Source: Arthrobacter sp. ES3-54
GTDB taxonomy: Bacteria; Actinomycetota; Actinomycetes; Actinomycetales; Micrococcaceae
Assembly (NCBI RefSeq): GCF_029504395.1
Contig: NZ_JAQFIF010000009.1
Coordinates: 94,578-158,577 of the forward strand
Direction of reading: 5' to 3'
Length of the DNA stretch: 64,000 bases
Both the position numbers and the translations under genes were made by a program. Shown one piece after another: positions 44,711 to 54,981 of the stretch. Position 1 is the stretch's first letter. Every line of letters begins with the position of its first letter. A model generated the notes under the pieces. The model was not told where the DNA came from. It saw only the letters and a list, made by a program, of their open reading frames with translations, and ran no database searches.

Positions 44711-45649
44711 GTGATTGAACGGATTTCCGGCTCTTTGCTGGATCCCCAGTCGCTCTACATCCGTGATGACGCGCTGTTCTCCAGCCCCGAACTGCGCGGA
44801 CTCAACCTCGTCATGGGGTTCACCGGCTTCGCCGACGCCGGCCACGTGGTCCGGCAGATCACCGCTGAACTGCTGGACACGCTCGATGCCCAGATGATCG
44901 CCGAGTTCGACGCCGACCAGCTGATCGACTACCGCTCCCGGCGCCCGCAGATCAGCTTTGTCGAGGACCATCTGCAGGACTACCAGGCGCCGAGCCTGGC
45001 CCTCTACCGGCTGGTCGACGGGCTGGGCAGCCCGTTCCTGCTCCTTGCCGGGTTCGAGCCGGACCTGCAATGGGAGCGCTTCGCGCGCGCCGTCGTCGGT
45101 CTCGTCGAGGAGCTTGACGTCAACCTCGTCACCTGGATCCATTCGATCCCGATGCCCGTGCCCCACACCCGGCCGGTCGGTGTGACTGTGCACGGCAACC
45201 GGCCGGAGCTGATCGAGGGAATCTCGGTGTGGAAGCCCACAGTGGAGGTCCCGGCTGCGGTGGGACACATCCTGGAGCTGCGCCTGACGGAGGCCGGCCG
45301 GAACGTCGCCGGCTATGTGATCCATGTGCCGCACTACCTGGCCGAAGCCGAGTACCCCACGGCCGCCGTGGCCGGGCTGGAGTACCTGGGCGCGGCAACG
45401 TCCCTCATGCTGCCAACCGACCGCCTGCGCGAGGCGGGACGCGAGGTGGGCCGGCAGATTGCCGAGCAGATCGAGGCCTCCGAGGAGGTCCAGCAGGTGG
45501 TTTCGCGGCTGGAGACGCGGTACGACGAAAAGGCCGAGGGGACGGTCCGGAGGTCGCTGCTGGCAGATGAGAACGACCAACTCCCGAACGCCGATGCCCT
45601 TGGTGCTGCCGTCGAGGCGTATCTGGCCCGTAAAGAACCCGGCGAATAA
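44711..45649 (+). CDS. PAC2 family protein (proteasome assembly chaperone-like)
   Basis: 312 residues from GTG with GAAAGGAAC upstream. LNLVMGFTGFADAGHVVRQI, DQLIDYRSRRPQISF, LLLAGFEPDLQWERF, and WIHSIPMPVPHTRP are characteristic of bacterial PAC2 proteins. The family is named for eukaryotic proteasome chaperones; bacterial members are conserved in actinobacteria and their role is unproved. The neighbourhood with an aminopeptidase gene (pepA) is suggestive of peptide turnover only by association. Confidence 0.85.
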   Translation: MIERISGSLLDPQSLYIRDDALFSSPELRGLNLVMGFTGFADAGHVVRQITAELLDTLDAQMIAEFDADQLIDYRSRRPQISFVEDHLQDYQAPSLALYRLVDGLGSPFLLLAGFEPDLQWERFARAVVGLVEELDVNLVTWIHSIPMPVPHTRPVGVTVHGNRPELIEGISVWKPTVEVPAAVGHILELRLTEAGRNVAGYVIHVPHYLAEAEYPTAAVAGLEYLGAATSLMLPTDRLREAGREVGRQIAEQIEASEEVQQVVSRLETRYDEKAEGTVRRSLLADENDQLPNADALGAAVEAYLARKEPGE

Positions 45650-45671
45650 ATAGTATTTATCATGAACCGGG

Positions 45672-45677
45672 CATAAT
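45672..45677 (+). promoter_or_regulatory. -10 hexamer CATAAT before the MFS gene
   Basis: CATAAT, six bases (GGGGGA), then GTG at 45684. The G-run is too close to the GTG to be an effective ribosome-binding site. Confidence 0.5.
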
Positions 45678-45683
45678 GGGGGA

Positions 45684-47015
45684 GTGACCTCTCCCCGCGC
45701 CTGGCTGATCTGGATCATCGGGATCTTTGCCTATCTCGTGGCGGTCAGCCAGCGCACTTCCTTCGGGGTGGTCGGCCTGGAGGCAACGGAACGCTTCCAC
45801 GCCAGCGCGGCCGAGATCTCCTTTTTCACCGTGCTGCAGCTGCTGGTCTATGCGGCGCTGCAAATTCCCGTAGGCATCCTCGTGGACCGGTTCGGCTCCC
45901 GCGCCATGCTGGCCGGCGGCGGCGTCCTGATGGGACTCGGCCAGCTGCAGCTGGCGTTTGCCGACAACATCCCCGGCGGAGTCCTGGGACGTGTCCTCGT
46001 TGGCGCCGGTGACGCCATGACGTTTATCTCCGTGATCCGGCTTATCCCGCTCTGGTTCGCGTCGAGGCGTGTGCCGTTGCTCACCCAGCTGACCGGCATG
46101 TCCGGGCAGCTGGGCCAGCTATTCAGCGTAGTGCCGTTCGCGATGATCCTGCACTCCGCGGGCTGGACTCCTGCTTTCCTGACACTCGCTGCGATGTCGG
46201 GCCTCGCCGTCGTGCTGGTCCTGCTCCTGCTTCAGGACCTGCCGCCCGGGCACCCGCCTCCCTCGCCGTCCCAGGGGCTGCGCGCTACCGGCATTTCGCT
46301 GGCGCACGCCTGGCGGCAGCCCGGCACCCGGCTCGGGCTCTGGAGCCACTTCACCGTCCAGTTCAGCGGCACCGTTTTTGCCATGACGTGGGGCTACCCG
46401 TTCCTGATTTCCGCCCAGGGGCTGGACCGCGGCACCGTCTCGGCCCTCATGGCGCTGTACGTGGCCGCCGCCATTGCCGCCGGACCCCTGATGGGCAGAT
46501 TTGTTGCCCGGCATCCGCTGCGGCGCTCCACCATGGTGCTGCTGATTTCCGGGTGCACCGCCGCCGCCTGGGCAGCGGTGCTGCTGTTGCCGGGACGCTC
46601 GCCGCTCTGGCTCCTGGCTGGCCTCGTGGTGACCCTGGCCGTCGGCGGCCCCGGCTCCATGATTGGCTTCGACTTCGCCCGGACCTTCAACCCGGCGCAT
46701 CGGCTCGGCACCGCCACCGGGATTGTCAACGTGGGTGGCTTCATTGCCGCACTGGTGTCCATCTACCTGATTGGGCTGGTGCTTGACCTCCTGCACGCCA
46801 GCGGGTTCTCCCAGGGGGAGCTCTACGGCCTGGATTCGTTCCGGGTGGCCCTAAGCGTGCAGTTCCTGCTGCTTGCCGGGGGAGCCTGCGGCATCATGGT
46901 GACCCGGCGGAAAGTCCGGCTCCAGATGGCGGCCCAAGGGGTCATGGTTCCGCCGCTGCTCAAGGCCCTCGCCGCGCAGCGCAGGCTGGTCGCGGAGCGC
47001 CGCCGCACGCCCTGA
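45684..47015 (+). CDS. MFS transporter
   Basis: 443 residues from GTG with 12 predicted membrane segments. The motif between helices 2 and 3 reads GILVDRFGSRAMLAGG, the MFS signature, and the second half has a related MGRFVARHPLRRS. The pattern AWLIWIIGIFAYLVAVSQRTSFGV at the start is that of an uncharacterised actinobacterial MFS group. Substrate unknown. The C-terminus is basic and cytoplasmic. It starts 35 bases after the PAC2 stop with its own -10. Confidence 0.88.
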   Translation: MTSPRAWLIWIIGIFAYLVAVSQRTSFGVVGLEATERFHASAAEISFFTVLQLLVYAALQIPVGILVDRFGSRAMLAGGGVLMGLGQLQLAFADNIPGGVLGRVLVGAGDAMTFISVIRLIPLWFASRRVPLLTQLTGMSGQLGQLFSVVPFAMILHSAGWTPAFLTLAAMSGLAVVLVLLLLQDLPPGHPPPSPSQGLRATGISLAHAWRQPGTRLGLWSHFTVQFSGTVFAMTWGYPFLISAQGLDRGTVSALMALYVAAAIAAGPLMGRFVARHPLRRSTMVLLISGCTAAAWAAVLLLPGRSPLWLLAGLVVTLAVGGPGSMIGFDFARTFNPAHRLGTATGIVNVGGFIAALVSIYLIGLVLDLLHASGFSQGELYGLDSFRVALSVQFLLLAGGACGIMVTRRKVRLQMAAQGVMVPPLLKALAAQRRLVAERRRTP

Positions 47016-47141
47016 TCTCTTGTTTGGCAGGTTAGGGCGCCCTATTGCCGCTCTGACGGCCCGCACGTTGTCCGTGCTTGGTTATCCACATAGCGCAGTC
47101 TGGCACTGCCGCGGGGACGCGGCCGCCGCGAAGCTGGGCTC

Positions 47142-48782
47142 ATGACAGCTCCCGATCACTTGAGAATTACCGGCCCCGAAGACATCCTGGGCTTCATCCC
47201 GCACTCCCTCGGCTACTGGCCGGAAAACAGCCTCGTGGCCATGACCCTGCAAGGCAAACGGCTCGGAGCCACCTTGCGGGTCGACCTCCCCTTGTCCGGC
47301 GGCGGCGTCGGCCGCGCGGCCAGTGGGGGAGCGAGCGGCGGCGGCGGTGGCGGCGGCGCCGGCCGCGGGAGGGCCCGCGGGCGCGGAAGCGCTGTCCCCA
47401 AAAGCGGCGCCGGCGCCGGCCGGAAGGATCCGCTGGCCGACTTCGCACGCAACGTTGTGGCCTACTTGCAGGCGGACGACGCGGCCGACGGTTCACTGCT
47501 GGCCTTTTTCACCGACACCGATGCGGACAGCCGCGGCGGCGGCCATGCGTGGGCGGCCCTGCTCAAGGAACTCGAGCTCGCCCTCGAGGCAGCCGGATTG
47601 CCCTTGAGGGATGCCTGGATGATCGGTGCTGAATTCTGGCGCAACGCGTACTGCGATGATCCGGAGTGCTGCGGGACGCCCGGCCGGCCGATCGAGGAGA
47701 TCAGGAACAGCAGGCTCAACGCCGAGATGGTTTACCGCGGCAGCAGCGTCGGCGCCGTCCCCGGCGCGCAAGGGGCCAAACCGGCGCCGCTGCCTGTGGA
47801 CCCCGCCGTGCGCGCGGCCGAGTGCGGCTGGGCGGAGCAATTCTCCCCGCGACGGCGGGACCGGACCCAATTTGACCAGGTCCTCGATGTCTGGACGATG
47901 GCCATGCAGGCCGCCACTGGCTTGGAGCATCCGCCTCGCCCCACCCCGAGCGCCCCGAGCGGCCCGGCTCCTCGGGCCACCGCCGCCGAGGCAGGGATCC
48001 ACCCCGCCGGGAACCTGGGTCCCAGTAAAACCGATCTCAGTAGCTCCGATCCCAGGACCGCGGCCCTGCCACATCAGCTCTCACCTGAACTGGCCGGCTA
48101 CCTCCGGGCTAGTCTGTGCATTCCGTCATGGCGGGACGCTGTGCTCGTCATGGCGGCAGCCGGACGAACCGCGGCCGAATTCGGGGCTGAGGACTTCGGC
48201 ATGTTCGACACGGAGGCAGGGTCCGGCGCCTTGACCGGCTCCATGTCCGGCTCAGGTCTCGGACCGACGCCTCGTCCTCTGCCAGGGCAAATGTCCGGCC
48301 GCACAGCTGCCCATACAGCGGATGGCTCTTCCGATCGCCTGCCCGATCGCTTGTCCGATCCGGCTTCTCGTTCCACGCCAGTTAGGGGAACGCCGCTGTC
48401 GGAGGCGCCAGCCGACGGCGGGTTCGCTGCCGGCGCCGCTCCGGTTGCCGCAGCGGTCCCCGGTTACGGGGAAGTCCTGCTCGGACTGGCGCCATCGGTC
48501 CCGGATTGGGCCATGATGGTCGGGCTCGAGCGGGTTCTGGAGCGGCTCGGCGCTCTGGGCGACGGGGAGTCAACCGCGGCCGCCGTGACGGCACGGGGCT
48601 GGATCGAATGGTGCCGAGGCCGCGGCTCCTACGCCGACGCCCTGTACCGGGAGGCCTTGCAGGAGCACCCGGGGTACAGGCTCGCCGAACTGCTGGCAGA
48701 GCTTGGCCGGCGCGGCACCCTTTGCGGCTGGGCTGCCAGGCGCGAGGCTGCTTGGCAGAAATTTGCGCCTGACGCGGCATGA
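47142..48782 (+). CDS. DUF4192 family protein
   Basis: 546 residues. ITGPEDILGFIPHSLGYWPENSLVAMTLQGKRLGATLRVDLP at the start and FLTDTDADS-like and WMIGAEFWRNAYCDDPECC follow, matching the DUF4192 layout, with the second part SVPDWAMMVGLERVLERLG, WIEWCRGRGSYADALYREALQEHPGYRLAELL. Between lies a Gly/Arg-rich insert (about 53-88) and a long Ser/Pro-rich segment (about 280-420), both of low complexity. The DPECCGTPGRP cysteines could bind metal. Function unknown. No ribosome-binding site is obvious. Confidence 0.82.
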   Translation: MTAPDHLRITGPEDILGFIPHSLGYWPENSLVAMTLQGKRLGATLRVDLPLSGGGVGRAASGGASGGGGGGGAGRGRARGRGSAVPKSGAGAGRKDPLADFARNVVAYLQADDAADGSLLAFFTDTDADSRGGGHAWAALLKELELALEAAGLPLRDAWMIGAEFWRNAYCDDPECCGTPGRPIEEIRNSRLNAEMVYRGSSVGAVPGAQGAKPAPLPVDPAVRAAECGWAEQFSPRRRDRTQFDQVLDVWTMAMQAATGLEHPPRPTPSAPSGPAPRATAAEAGIHPAGNLGPSKTDLSSSDPRTAALPHQLSPELAGYLRASLCIPSWRDAVLVMAAAGRTAAEFGAEDFGMFDTEAGSGALTGSMSGSGLGPTPRPLPGQMSGRTAAHTADGSSDRLPDRLSDPASRSTPVRGTPLSEAPADGGFAAGAAPVAAAVPGYGEVLLGLAPSVPDWAMMVGLERVLERLGALGDGESTAAAVTARGWIEWCRGRGSYADALYREALQEHPGYRLAELLAELGRRGTLCGWAARREAAWQKFAPDAA

Positions 48783-48906
48783 GTAACTGACGCGGCGCGG
48801 AAGCCGCGGCAATATGGTGGACCCGGCGTCCCGAAAGGCACTCAGGGAAAAAACCGTGAGACAATGGTTGCCGAGACCCGGTTGGGTCCGTGTATCAAGT
48901 GCCCTA

Positions 48907-48932
48907 AATGTTCCTTGGAAACAGGGAACATT
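48907..48932. promoter_or_regulatory. Inverted repeat AATGTTCC/GGAACATT before sigA
   Basis: Perfect 8-bp arms (48907-48914, 48925-48932) with a 10-base gap, 134 bases before the sigA GTG. It may be a terminator of the DUF4192 transcript or an operator of sigA. Confidence 0.4.
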
Positions 48933-48988
48933 AAGGCCATCCCAGCAGTTCTACTAAGTGGCTCTGCTGGTCGTGGTTGCACCTGATG

Positions 48989-49016
48989 TTGAACACGGAC
49001 TTGACAGGGTCATAGT
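48989..49016 (+). promoter_or_regulatory. Candidate sigA promoter
   Basis: TTGAAC (48989-48994) and CATAGT (49011-49016), 16 bp apart. An alternative TTGACA at 49001-49006 has no -10 at normal spacing. Confidence 0.35.
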
Positions 49017-49065
49017 GGTGTTGCCCGTATGGTGATTCCGCAGACCGCAGCTAGAAAGGTTTTCA

Positions 49066-50403
<1,338 letters not shown>

Positions 50404-50435
50404 GCGCCGACAGGCCGCAGGCCAGGCGAAGGTCG

Positions 50436-50504
50436 CAGCAACGCGGGGTCACCTCCCGCCCATCCTCATCGGAGGAAGGGGCCGGACATGGCCCCGCGTT
50501 GCTG
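50436..50504. terminator. sigA terminator
   Basis: CAGCAACGCGGGG (50436-50448) pairs exactly with CCCCGCGTTGCTG (50492-50504); a smaller structure fills the long loop. Confidence 0.6.
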
Positions 50505-50577
50505 TTACTGCCGCCAGGCGCTCCCGGAGCCGCCACGTTGCTTCGCGCGGATAGCACGGACACACATCCCTTAACGA

Positions 50578-50610
50578 ATCAGGGCCCCTCCGATATGGAA
50601 GGGCCCTGAT
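50578..50610. terminator. Second hairpin, terminator of the small Cys-rich gene
   Basis: ATCAGGGCCCCTCC and GGAAGGGCCCTGAT pair with one mismatch around a 5-base loop between two convergent genes. Confidence 0.6.
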
Positions 50611-50670
50611 GCAGTGGTCTCAAGTCGCCCGGAACCCTGTAGGGCGCCGAAACGAAACCGGTGTTGCGGT

Positions 50671-50892
50671 CTAGTCGACCGGAACCGGGGCCTTCTGGTG
50701 AAGGCGGTCAGTCTCGTCATGCCAGTCTGAGCTGAGCGGCTTGAGTGTCGGCTCTACGGCGCGTGCGTGGTGGCCGCAGAAAAGAAGCTCACCGCCGGAG
50801 GCACCGAGAACAACTCGGACATATGCCTGTGCTCCGCAACGATCGCACCGGTCTGCGGCGGTCAGTGTGCGGTCCGCAACTGCTGTTGTCAT
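50671..50892 (-). CDS. Small Cys/His protein between sigA and parE (DUF7455-like)
   Basis: 73 residues: CDRCGAQAYVRV with a CxxC pair (C16 and C19), then LLFCGHHARAVEPTL with C and HH. This looks like a single zinc-binding ribbon. Actinobacteria keep a small protein of this type next to the primary sigma gene; DUF7455 is the name I recall. Function unknown. AAGGAGG precedes the ATG, and a GGTATACC palindrome (50914-50921) lies in its promoter region. Confidence 0.75.
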   Translation of the reverse strand: MTTAVADRTLTAADRCDRCGAQAYVRVVLGASGGELLFCGHHARAVEPTLKPLSSDWHDETDRLHQKAPVPVD

Positions 50893-51143
50893 GTTCGGCC
50901 TCCTTAGTAGATCGGTATACCTATATAACCAGCATTCGTGGCCAAACCATGGAACGGATGGCCTACTTTCGCTGTCCGCGTATCACGTCTCAATAACGGC
51001 GACTGGCCGGAGGGTCCCTGCGGGGAGTGGCAAACCGTCGATGACGCGGAGTCCGACTAACCTAGGAAGAGCGTCAAATTCTGTGACTGCCCGCCTGCGC
51101 ACGCAGCAGGGGCGGTCCCGATCCTGTAAGGAGTTCACGACCC

Positions 51144-53252
51144 GTGGCACCCAGTTCTGATTACACCGCCCGGCACCTCTCCGTGCTGGAGGGCCTCGAG
51201 GCCGTCCGTAAGCGCCCGGGCATGTACATCGGCTCCACGGACTCCCGCGGACTCATGCACTGCCTCTGGGAAATCATCGACAACTCCGTCGACGAGGCCC
51301 TCGCCGGCTTCGGCCACGACATCAAGATCATCCTGCATGCGGACAATTCGGTGGAGATCCACGACGACGGCCGCGGCGTCCCGGTGGACGTCGAACCGAA
51401 AACCGGACTGACCGGCGTCGAGGTGGTTTTCACCAAACTGCACGCTGGCGGGAAGTTTGGCGGCGGCTCCTACACCGCTTCCGGCGGCCTGCACGGCGTG
51501 GGTGCCTCCGTGGTCAACGCGCTCTCGGCCCGCCTGGACGTCGAAGTGGACCGCGGCGGCAAGACCTACAAGATGTCCTTCCGCCGGGGGGAGCCTGGCC
51601 GGTTCAAGGATCCGGGCACCAAGCCGGACCCCGCGACGCTCTTCGAACCCTTCATCGACGGCTCCGTGCTGGACGTCGTTGGGAAGGCCAAGCGCGGCGT
51701 GACCGGAACCCGGATCCGCTACTGGGCGGACCGGCAGATCTTCACCCCCGACGCCAAATTCTCCTACGATGACCTCGCCGCACGTGCCCGCCAGACCTCG
51801 TTCCTGGTCCCCGGCTTGAAGCTCACGGTCCGGGACGAACGCAGGGTTGCCGGCACGCCCGGCGAATCGGGCCCGCATGAGGAGATCTTCCACCACGACG
51901 GCGGCATCTCCGAGTTTGTGGACTTCCTCGCCGCCGACCCCGCCGTCACGGACATCTGGCGCCTCCACGGTGCCGGGAAATTCAAGGAAACCGTCCCCGT
52001 CCTCGACGAAAAGGGCCACAGCCAGCTCGCGGAGGTCGAGCGCGACTGCGAGGTCGACGTCGCGCTGCGCTGGGGGATCGGCTACGACAGCACGGTCCGC
52101 ACCTTCGTCAACATCATTTCCACGCCCAAGGGCGGCACCCACCAGTCGGGCTTCGAGCAGGCCCTGCTCAAGACGTTCCGCAAGGCCGTGGAGACCAATG
52201 CCCGCAAGCTCAAGGCCGGCAACGACAAGATCGAAAAAGACGACATCTTTGCCGGCCTAACCGCAGTCCTGACGGTCCGGCTGGCCGAACCGCAGTTCGA
52301 GGGCCAGACCAAGGAAATCCTGGGTACGTCGGCCGTCCGGGCCATTGTGGCCAAGGTGGTGGAACAGGAGATCAGCGCCAAGCTGACGTCGGCAAACCGC
52401 AACGACAAGGCGCAGTCCGCGCTGCTGCTGGAAAAGATCGTCAGCGAGATGAAGTCCCGCATTTCGGCGCGGGTCCACAAGGAAACCCAACGCCGGAAGA
52501 ATGCGCTGGAAACCTCCTCCATGCCCACCAAACTGGCCGACTGCCGCACGGACGACGTCGGGCGCTCCGAACTGTTCATCGTAGAAGGTGACTCGGCACT
52601 CGGCACCGCCAAGCTGGCGCGGTCCTCCGACTTCCAGGCGCTCCTGCCGATCCGCGGCAAAATCCTCAACGTCCAGAAGGCCTCGGTGGGGGACATGCTC
52701 TCCAACGCCGAGTGCGCGGCCCTGATCCAGGTGGTGGGAGCCGGCTCCGGCCGGACGTTCGACATCAGCGCCGCCCGGTACGGCAAAGTGATCCTGATGA
52801 CCGACGCCGACGTCGACGGCGCCCACATCCGGACCCTGCTCCTGACGCTCTTCTTCCGCTACATGCGCCCGATGATCGACGAGGGCCGCGTCTTCGCCGC
52901 CGTCCCGCCTCTGCACCGGGTGGAGGTGGTCAACGCCGGGCAGAAGGCCAACGAGATGATCTACACCTACTCCGAGGCAGAGCTCCATGTCTTGCTGGCG
53001 CGGCTCGCCAAAGAGGGCAAGCGCTACAAGGAGCCGATCCAGCGGTACAAGGGGCTGGGCGAGATGGACGCCGAGCAGCTGGCCGAAACCACCATGGACC
53101 CCCGGCACCGGACCCTCCGCAAGGTCGGGATCGAGAACGCCAAGCAGGCCGAAGAGACGTTCGACCTCCTCATGGGCTCGGACGTGGCACCGCGCAAGGA
53201 CTTCATCATTGCAGGGGCCGCAAACCTGGACCGGGAGCGCATCGACGCCTGA
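51144..53252 (+). CDS. parE: Type IIA DNA topoisomerase subunit B (ParE-like)
   Basis: 702 residues from GTG with AAGGAG upstream. GHKL ATPase motifs: WEIIDNSVDEALAGF, HDDGRGVPVDV and GGLHGVGASVVNALS. The TOPRIM domain has IVEGDSALGTAK (E481) and MTDADVDGAH (D554, D556, D558). EGDSALG rather than the GyrB form EGDSAGG, and the position beside sigA away from dnaA-recF, favour the ParE/topoisomerase IV assignment, though gyrB cannot be fully excluded. The partner subunit A gene is not in the window. Confidence 0.9.
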   Translation: MAPSSDYTARHLSVLEGLEAVRKRPGMYIGSTDSRGLMHCLWEIIDNSVDEALAGFGHDIKIILHADNSVEIHDDGRGVPVDVEPKTGLTGVEVVFTKLHAGGKFGGGSYTASGGLHGVGASVVNALSARLDVEVDRGGKTYKMSFRRGEPGRFKDPGTKPDPATLFEPFIDGSVLDVVGKAKRGVTGTRIRYWADRQIFTPDAKFSYDDLAARARQTSFLVPGLKLTVRDERRVAGTPGESGPHEEIFHHDGGISEFVDFLAADPAVTDIWRLHGAGKFKETVPVLDEKGHSQLAEVERDCEVDVALRWGIGYDSTVRTFVNIISTPKGGTHQSGFEQALLKTFRKAVETNARKLKAGNDKIEKDDIFAGLTAVLTVRLAEPQFEGQTKEILGTSAVRAIVAKVVEQEISAKLTSANRNDKAQSALLLEKIVSEMKSRISARVHKETQRRKNALETSSMPTKLADCRTDDVGRSELFIVEGDSALGTAKLARSSDFQALLPIRGKILNVQKASVGDMLSNAECAALIQVVGAGSGRTFDISAARYGKVILMTDADVDGAHIRTLLLTLFFRYMRPMIDEGRVFAAVPPLHRVEVVNAGQKANEMIYTYSEAELHVLLARLAKEGKRYKEPIQRYKGLGEMDAEQLAETTMDPRHRTLRKVGIENAKQAEETFDLLMGSDVAPRKDFIIAGAANLDRERIDA

Positions 53253-53279
53253 CGTCCCGCCCGCGGGGACGGGCCGGCC

Positions 53280-54269
53280 CTAGCCGAGCAGGCCGGGGAC
53301 CAGCAACAGGGCCGTCGGCACGGCCAGCAGCAGCGCGCAGCAGGCCAGGACGGCGGCGCGCAGCGGTTCCGACAGCGGCGGCCGGGGCGAGAGCAGGCGG
53401 CTGACGCGGGACGCCGTCGTGCCGGCCGAACCAGCGCCCCCGGTGGCGCCGGGCTGGCTGGGGTCGGCGTCGGACATGCCGGGCTCACCGAACGCCAGGC
53501 GTGCCGCCGGGGTGGCTGGGGAACCGCTGGCCACAATGGCAATCGCCTTGATCAGGGTCGCCTTGCTCTCTGTCTTGAGCGCGACGTCGTCGGCCAGCAT
53601 TTCGATCAGGGAGTTGACCGACTCCTGCGCGAGCCGGGTGGTGGGGAGCCACGGCAGGGCCTGGCGCCACGCTGCGAAGGCCCACAGCAGGAGATGGTGT
53701 CGCTGGCTAAGGTGCGCGTTCTCGTGAATCAGCACGGCGCGCAGCTCGTCGGGCTCCAGGGCGGCCATGAGCCCGTCGGAGAGAACTGTCACGGACCGTG
53801 CGCCGCCGGGCAGGCAGTACGCCACGGGCGAGTCCACGTTCAGGACCATGGTCCGCGGGCCGTCGGAAGACGGAGAGGCCAAGAGGTCCAGCAGTTCGCG
53901 GTGGCGCCGGCGCTGGCGCTGGATCTTGTAGTACGTCAGCAGCAGGGTGAAAACGAGGTGCGCCGTCAGCAGGGCGGCGGTCGAGAGCGCAAAGATGTGC
54001 CAAAAGCCCAGATCAGTGGTGGGGGCATTGTTGAACACCATCCCCGCCAGGGCCCGCAGGCCGGACATCAGGTTATCCCCGACCGGCTCGAGCCCGTAGA
54101 CCAGCATGGCGCCGATCATGGACAGGCCGCCGGCCAGGGCGATCGCCTGCCACAGCAACATTGCCGTGAAGGGGGAGCGGGCCGGCCACTGGGCACGGGA
54201 GAGCAGGATAGGCACCGGCCACGCCAATGCTATCGCCAGGACCGCCAGAAAATATGAGGTCCAGAACAT
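53280..54269 (-). CDS. M56 family membrane metallopeptidase (BlaR1/MecR1-like)
   Basis: 329 residues. Four or five membrane helices flank a cytosolic zinc-protease loop with HENAH (H182, E183, H186) in LIHENAHLSQRHHLLLWAF and a later candidate ligand E224 (SLIEMLADD). No external penicillin-binding sensor domain is attached, unlike BlaR1. It follows the BlaI-type regulator gene by six bases, so the two are cotranscribed; in known pairs the protease inactivates the repressor after sensing a signal. Here the divergent cyd genes suggest a respiratory or envelope signal. Confidence 0.85.
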   Translation of the reverse strand: MFWTSYFLAVLAIALAWPVPILLSRAQWPARSPFTAMLLWQAIALAGGLSMIGAMLVYGLEPVGDNLMSGLRALAGMVFNNAPTTDLGFWHIFALSTAALLTAHLVFTLLLTYYKIQRQRRRHRELLDLLASPSSDGPRTMVLNVDSPVAYCLPGGARSVTVLSDGLMAALEPDELRAVLIHENAHLSQRHHLLLWAFAAWRQALPWLPTTRLAQESVNSLIEMLADDVALKTESKATLIKAIAIVASGSPATPAARLAFGEPGMSDADPSQPGATGGAGSAGTTASRVSRLLSPRPPLSEPLRAAVLACCALLLAVPTALLLVPGLLG

Positions 54270-54275
54270 CGGGCG

Positions 54276-54662
54276 CTAGTTGCGGCCCAAAAGCTTGCGC
54301 AGGGTTTCTGCTTCGTTGTCCGTGACGGAACCAATGAACCGGGCCAGGACGGCCTCGCGGTCCGGGGCGGAGCCGAGGACCTCGTGCATGAGCTCCGCGG
54401 TGTGGTCCGCGCGGCTGGAGACGGCCTGGTAACGGTGCGGGCGGGTGCCGCGTTCGCGTTCCACAAGGCCCTTCCGCTCGAGGCGCGAGAGTACGGTCAG
54501 CACCGTGGTGACCGCGAGGTCCTTGCCCACGTGTCCGGCGGTGCCGTCCTGGGGGTGGGTGCTCTGCGCGAGGAGGTCCCGCAACGTGTTGGCCGTCGCA
54601 GCTTCTTGGCCTGCCCAGAGCAGGTCCATCACTGCCCGTTCCAGTTCACCGAGACTTGCCAT
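54276..54662 (-). CDS. BlaI/MecI/CopY family transcriptional repressor
   Basis: 128 residues from the ATG at 54660-54662 (MASLGELERAVMDLLW); an ATG three codons earlier is possible but GAAGG touches it. A winged helix holds VTTVLTVLSRLERKGLVERERGTRPHRYQAV, the family's DNA-binding motif, followed by the dimerisation helices. Members bind dyads near TACA-N-TGTA. Three TTCTAC-N5-GTAGAA dyads lie in the divergent region toward cydA. The M56 protease gene follows by six bases. Confidence 0.92.
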   Translation of the reverse strand: MASLGELERAVMDLLWAGQEAATANTLRDLLAQSTHPQDGTAGHVGKDLAVTTVLTVLSRLERKGLVERERGTRPHRYQAVSSRADHTAELMHEVLGSAPDREAVLARFIGSVTDNEAETLRKLLGRN

Positions 54663-54777
54663 TGCGTACATCCTTCTATGACTGCCGCCCCGGCGTCGTG
54701 CTGGGAAAATGCTGGTACCTGCCGGTGCGGTGTATGTGAACACTTCAGTTACAAATTTAGCGCGTTTTGCGCATTCT

Positions 54778-54794
54778 TTCTACATGAAGTAGAA
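54778..54794. promoter_or_regulatory. BlaI-like operator A
   Basis: TTCTAC-ATGAA-GTAGAA, overlapping the -35 of the repressor gene's promoter. Confidence 0.65.
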
Positions 54795-54907
54795 CACGGC
54801 CGTCCGGCGTGTCGTGCGGCGGCCCCGCTGCCCCGGGCGGCGGCTGTCCGGCCATTGCAGGCCGTGACGTGCCGTGGGAGTCTGAGTTACGGAGAAGCGC
54901 CGACGTG

Positions 54908-54924
54908 TTCTACACTCTGTAGAA
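54908..54924. promoter_or_regulatory. BlaI-like operator B
   Basis: TTCTAC-ACTCT-GTAGAA; the arms extend by one more pair (TTCTACA/TGTAGAA). Confidence 0.7.
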
Positions 54925-54931
54925 GACTTAC

Positions 54932-54948
54932 TTCTACGCCATGTAGAA
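54932..54948. promoter_or_regulatory. BlaI-like operator C
   Basis: TTCTAC-GCCAT-GTAGAA with an extra flanking C/G pair, centre 24 bp from operator B and 34 bases before cydA. Confidence 0.7.
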
Positions 54949-54981
54949 GTTGCTCGAACCTAGCCAAAAGTAGGGACTGCC

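Larger units (their letters stand above)
54663..54981. promoter_or_regulatory. Divergent regulatory region of blaI-like and cydA genes
   Basis: This 319-bp gene-free stretch contains three identical-arm dyads (54778-54794, 54908-54924, 54932-54948). A candidate blaI promoter has -10 TAAATT (54754-54759, minus strand) with its -35 inside the first dyad. The second and third dyads lie 58 and 34 bases before cydA, where its promoter must be. Confidence 0.65.

Noticed and set aside
51144..53252. Assignment as gyrB
   Set aside because: The TOPRIM motif reads EGDSALG rather than EGDSAGG and the gene is next to sigA rather than dnaN-recF; ParE is more likely, though not certain.
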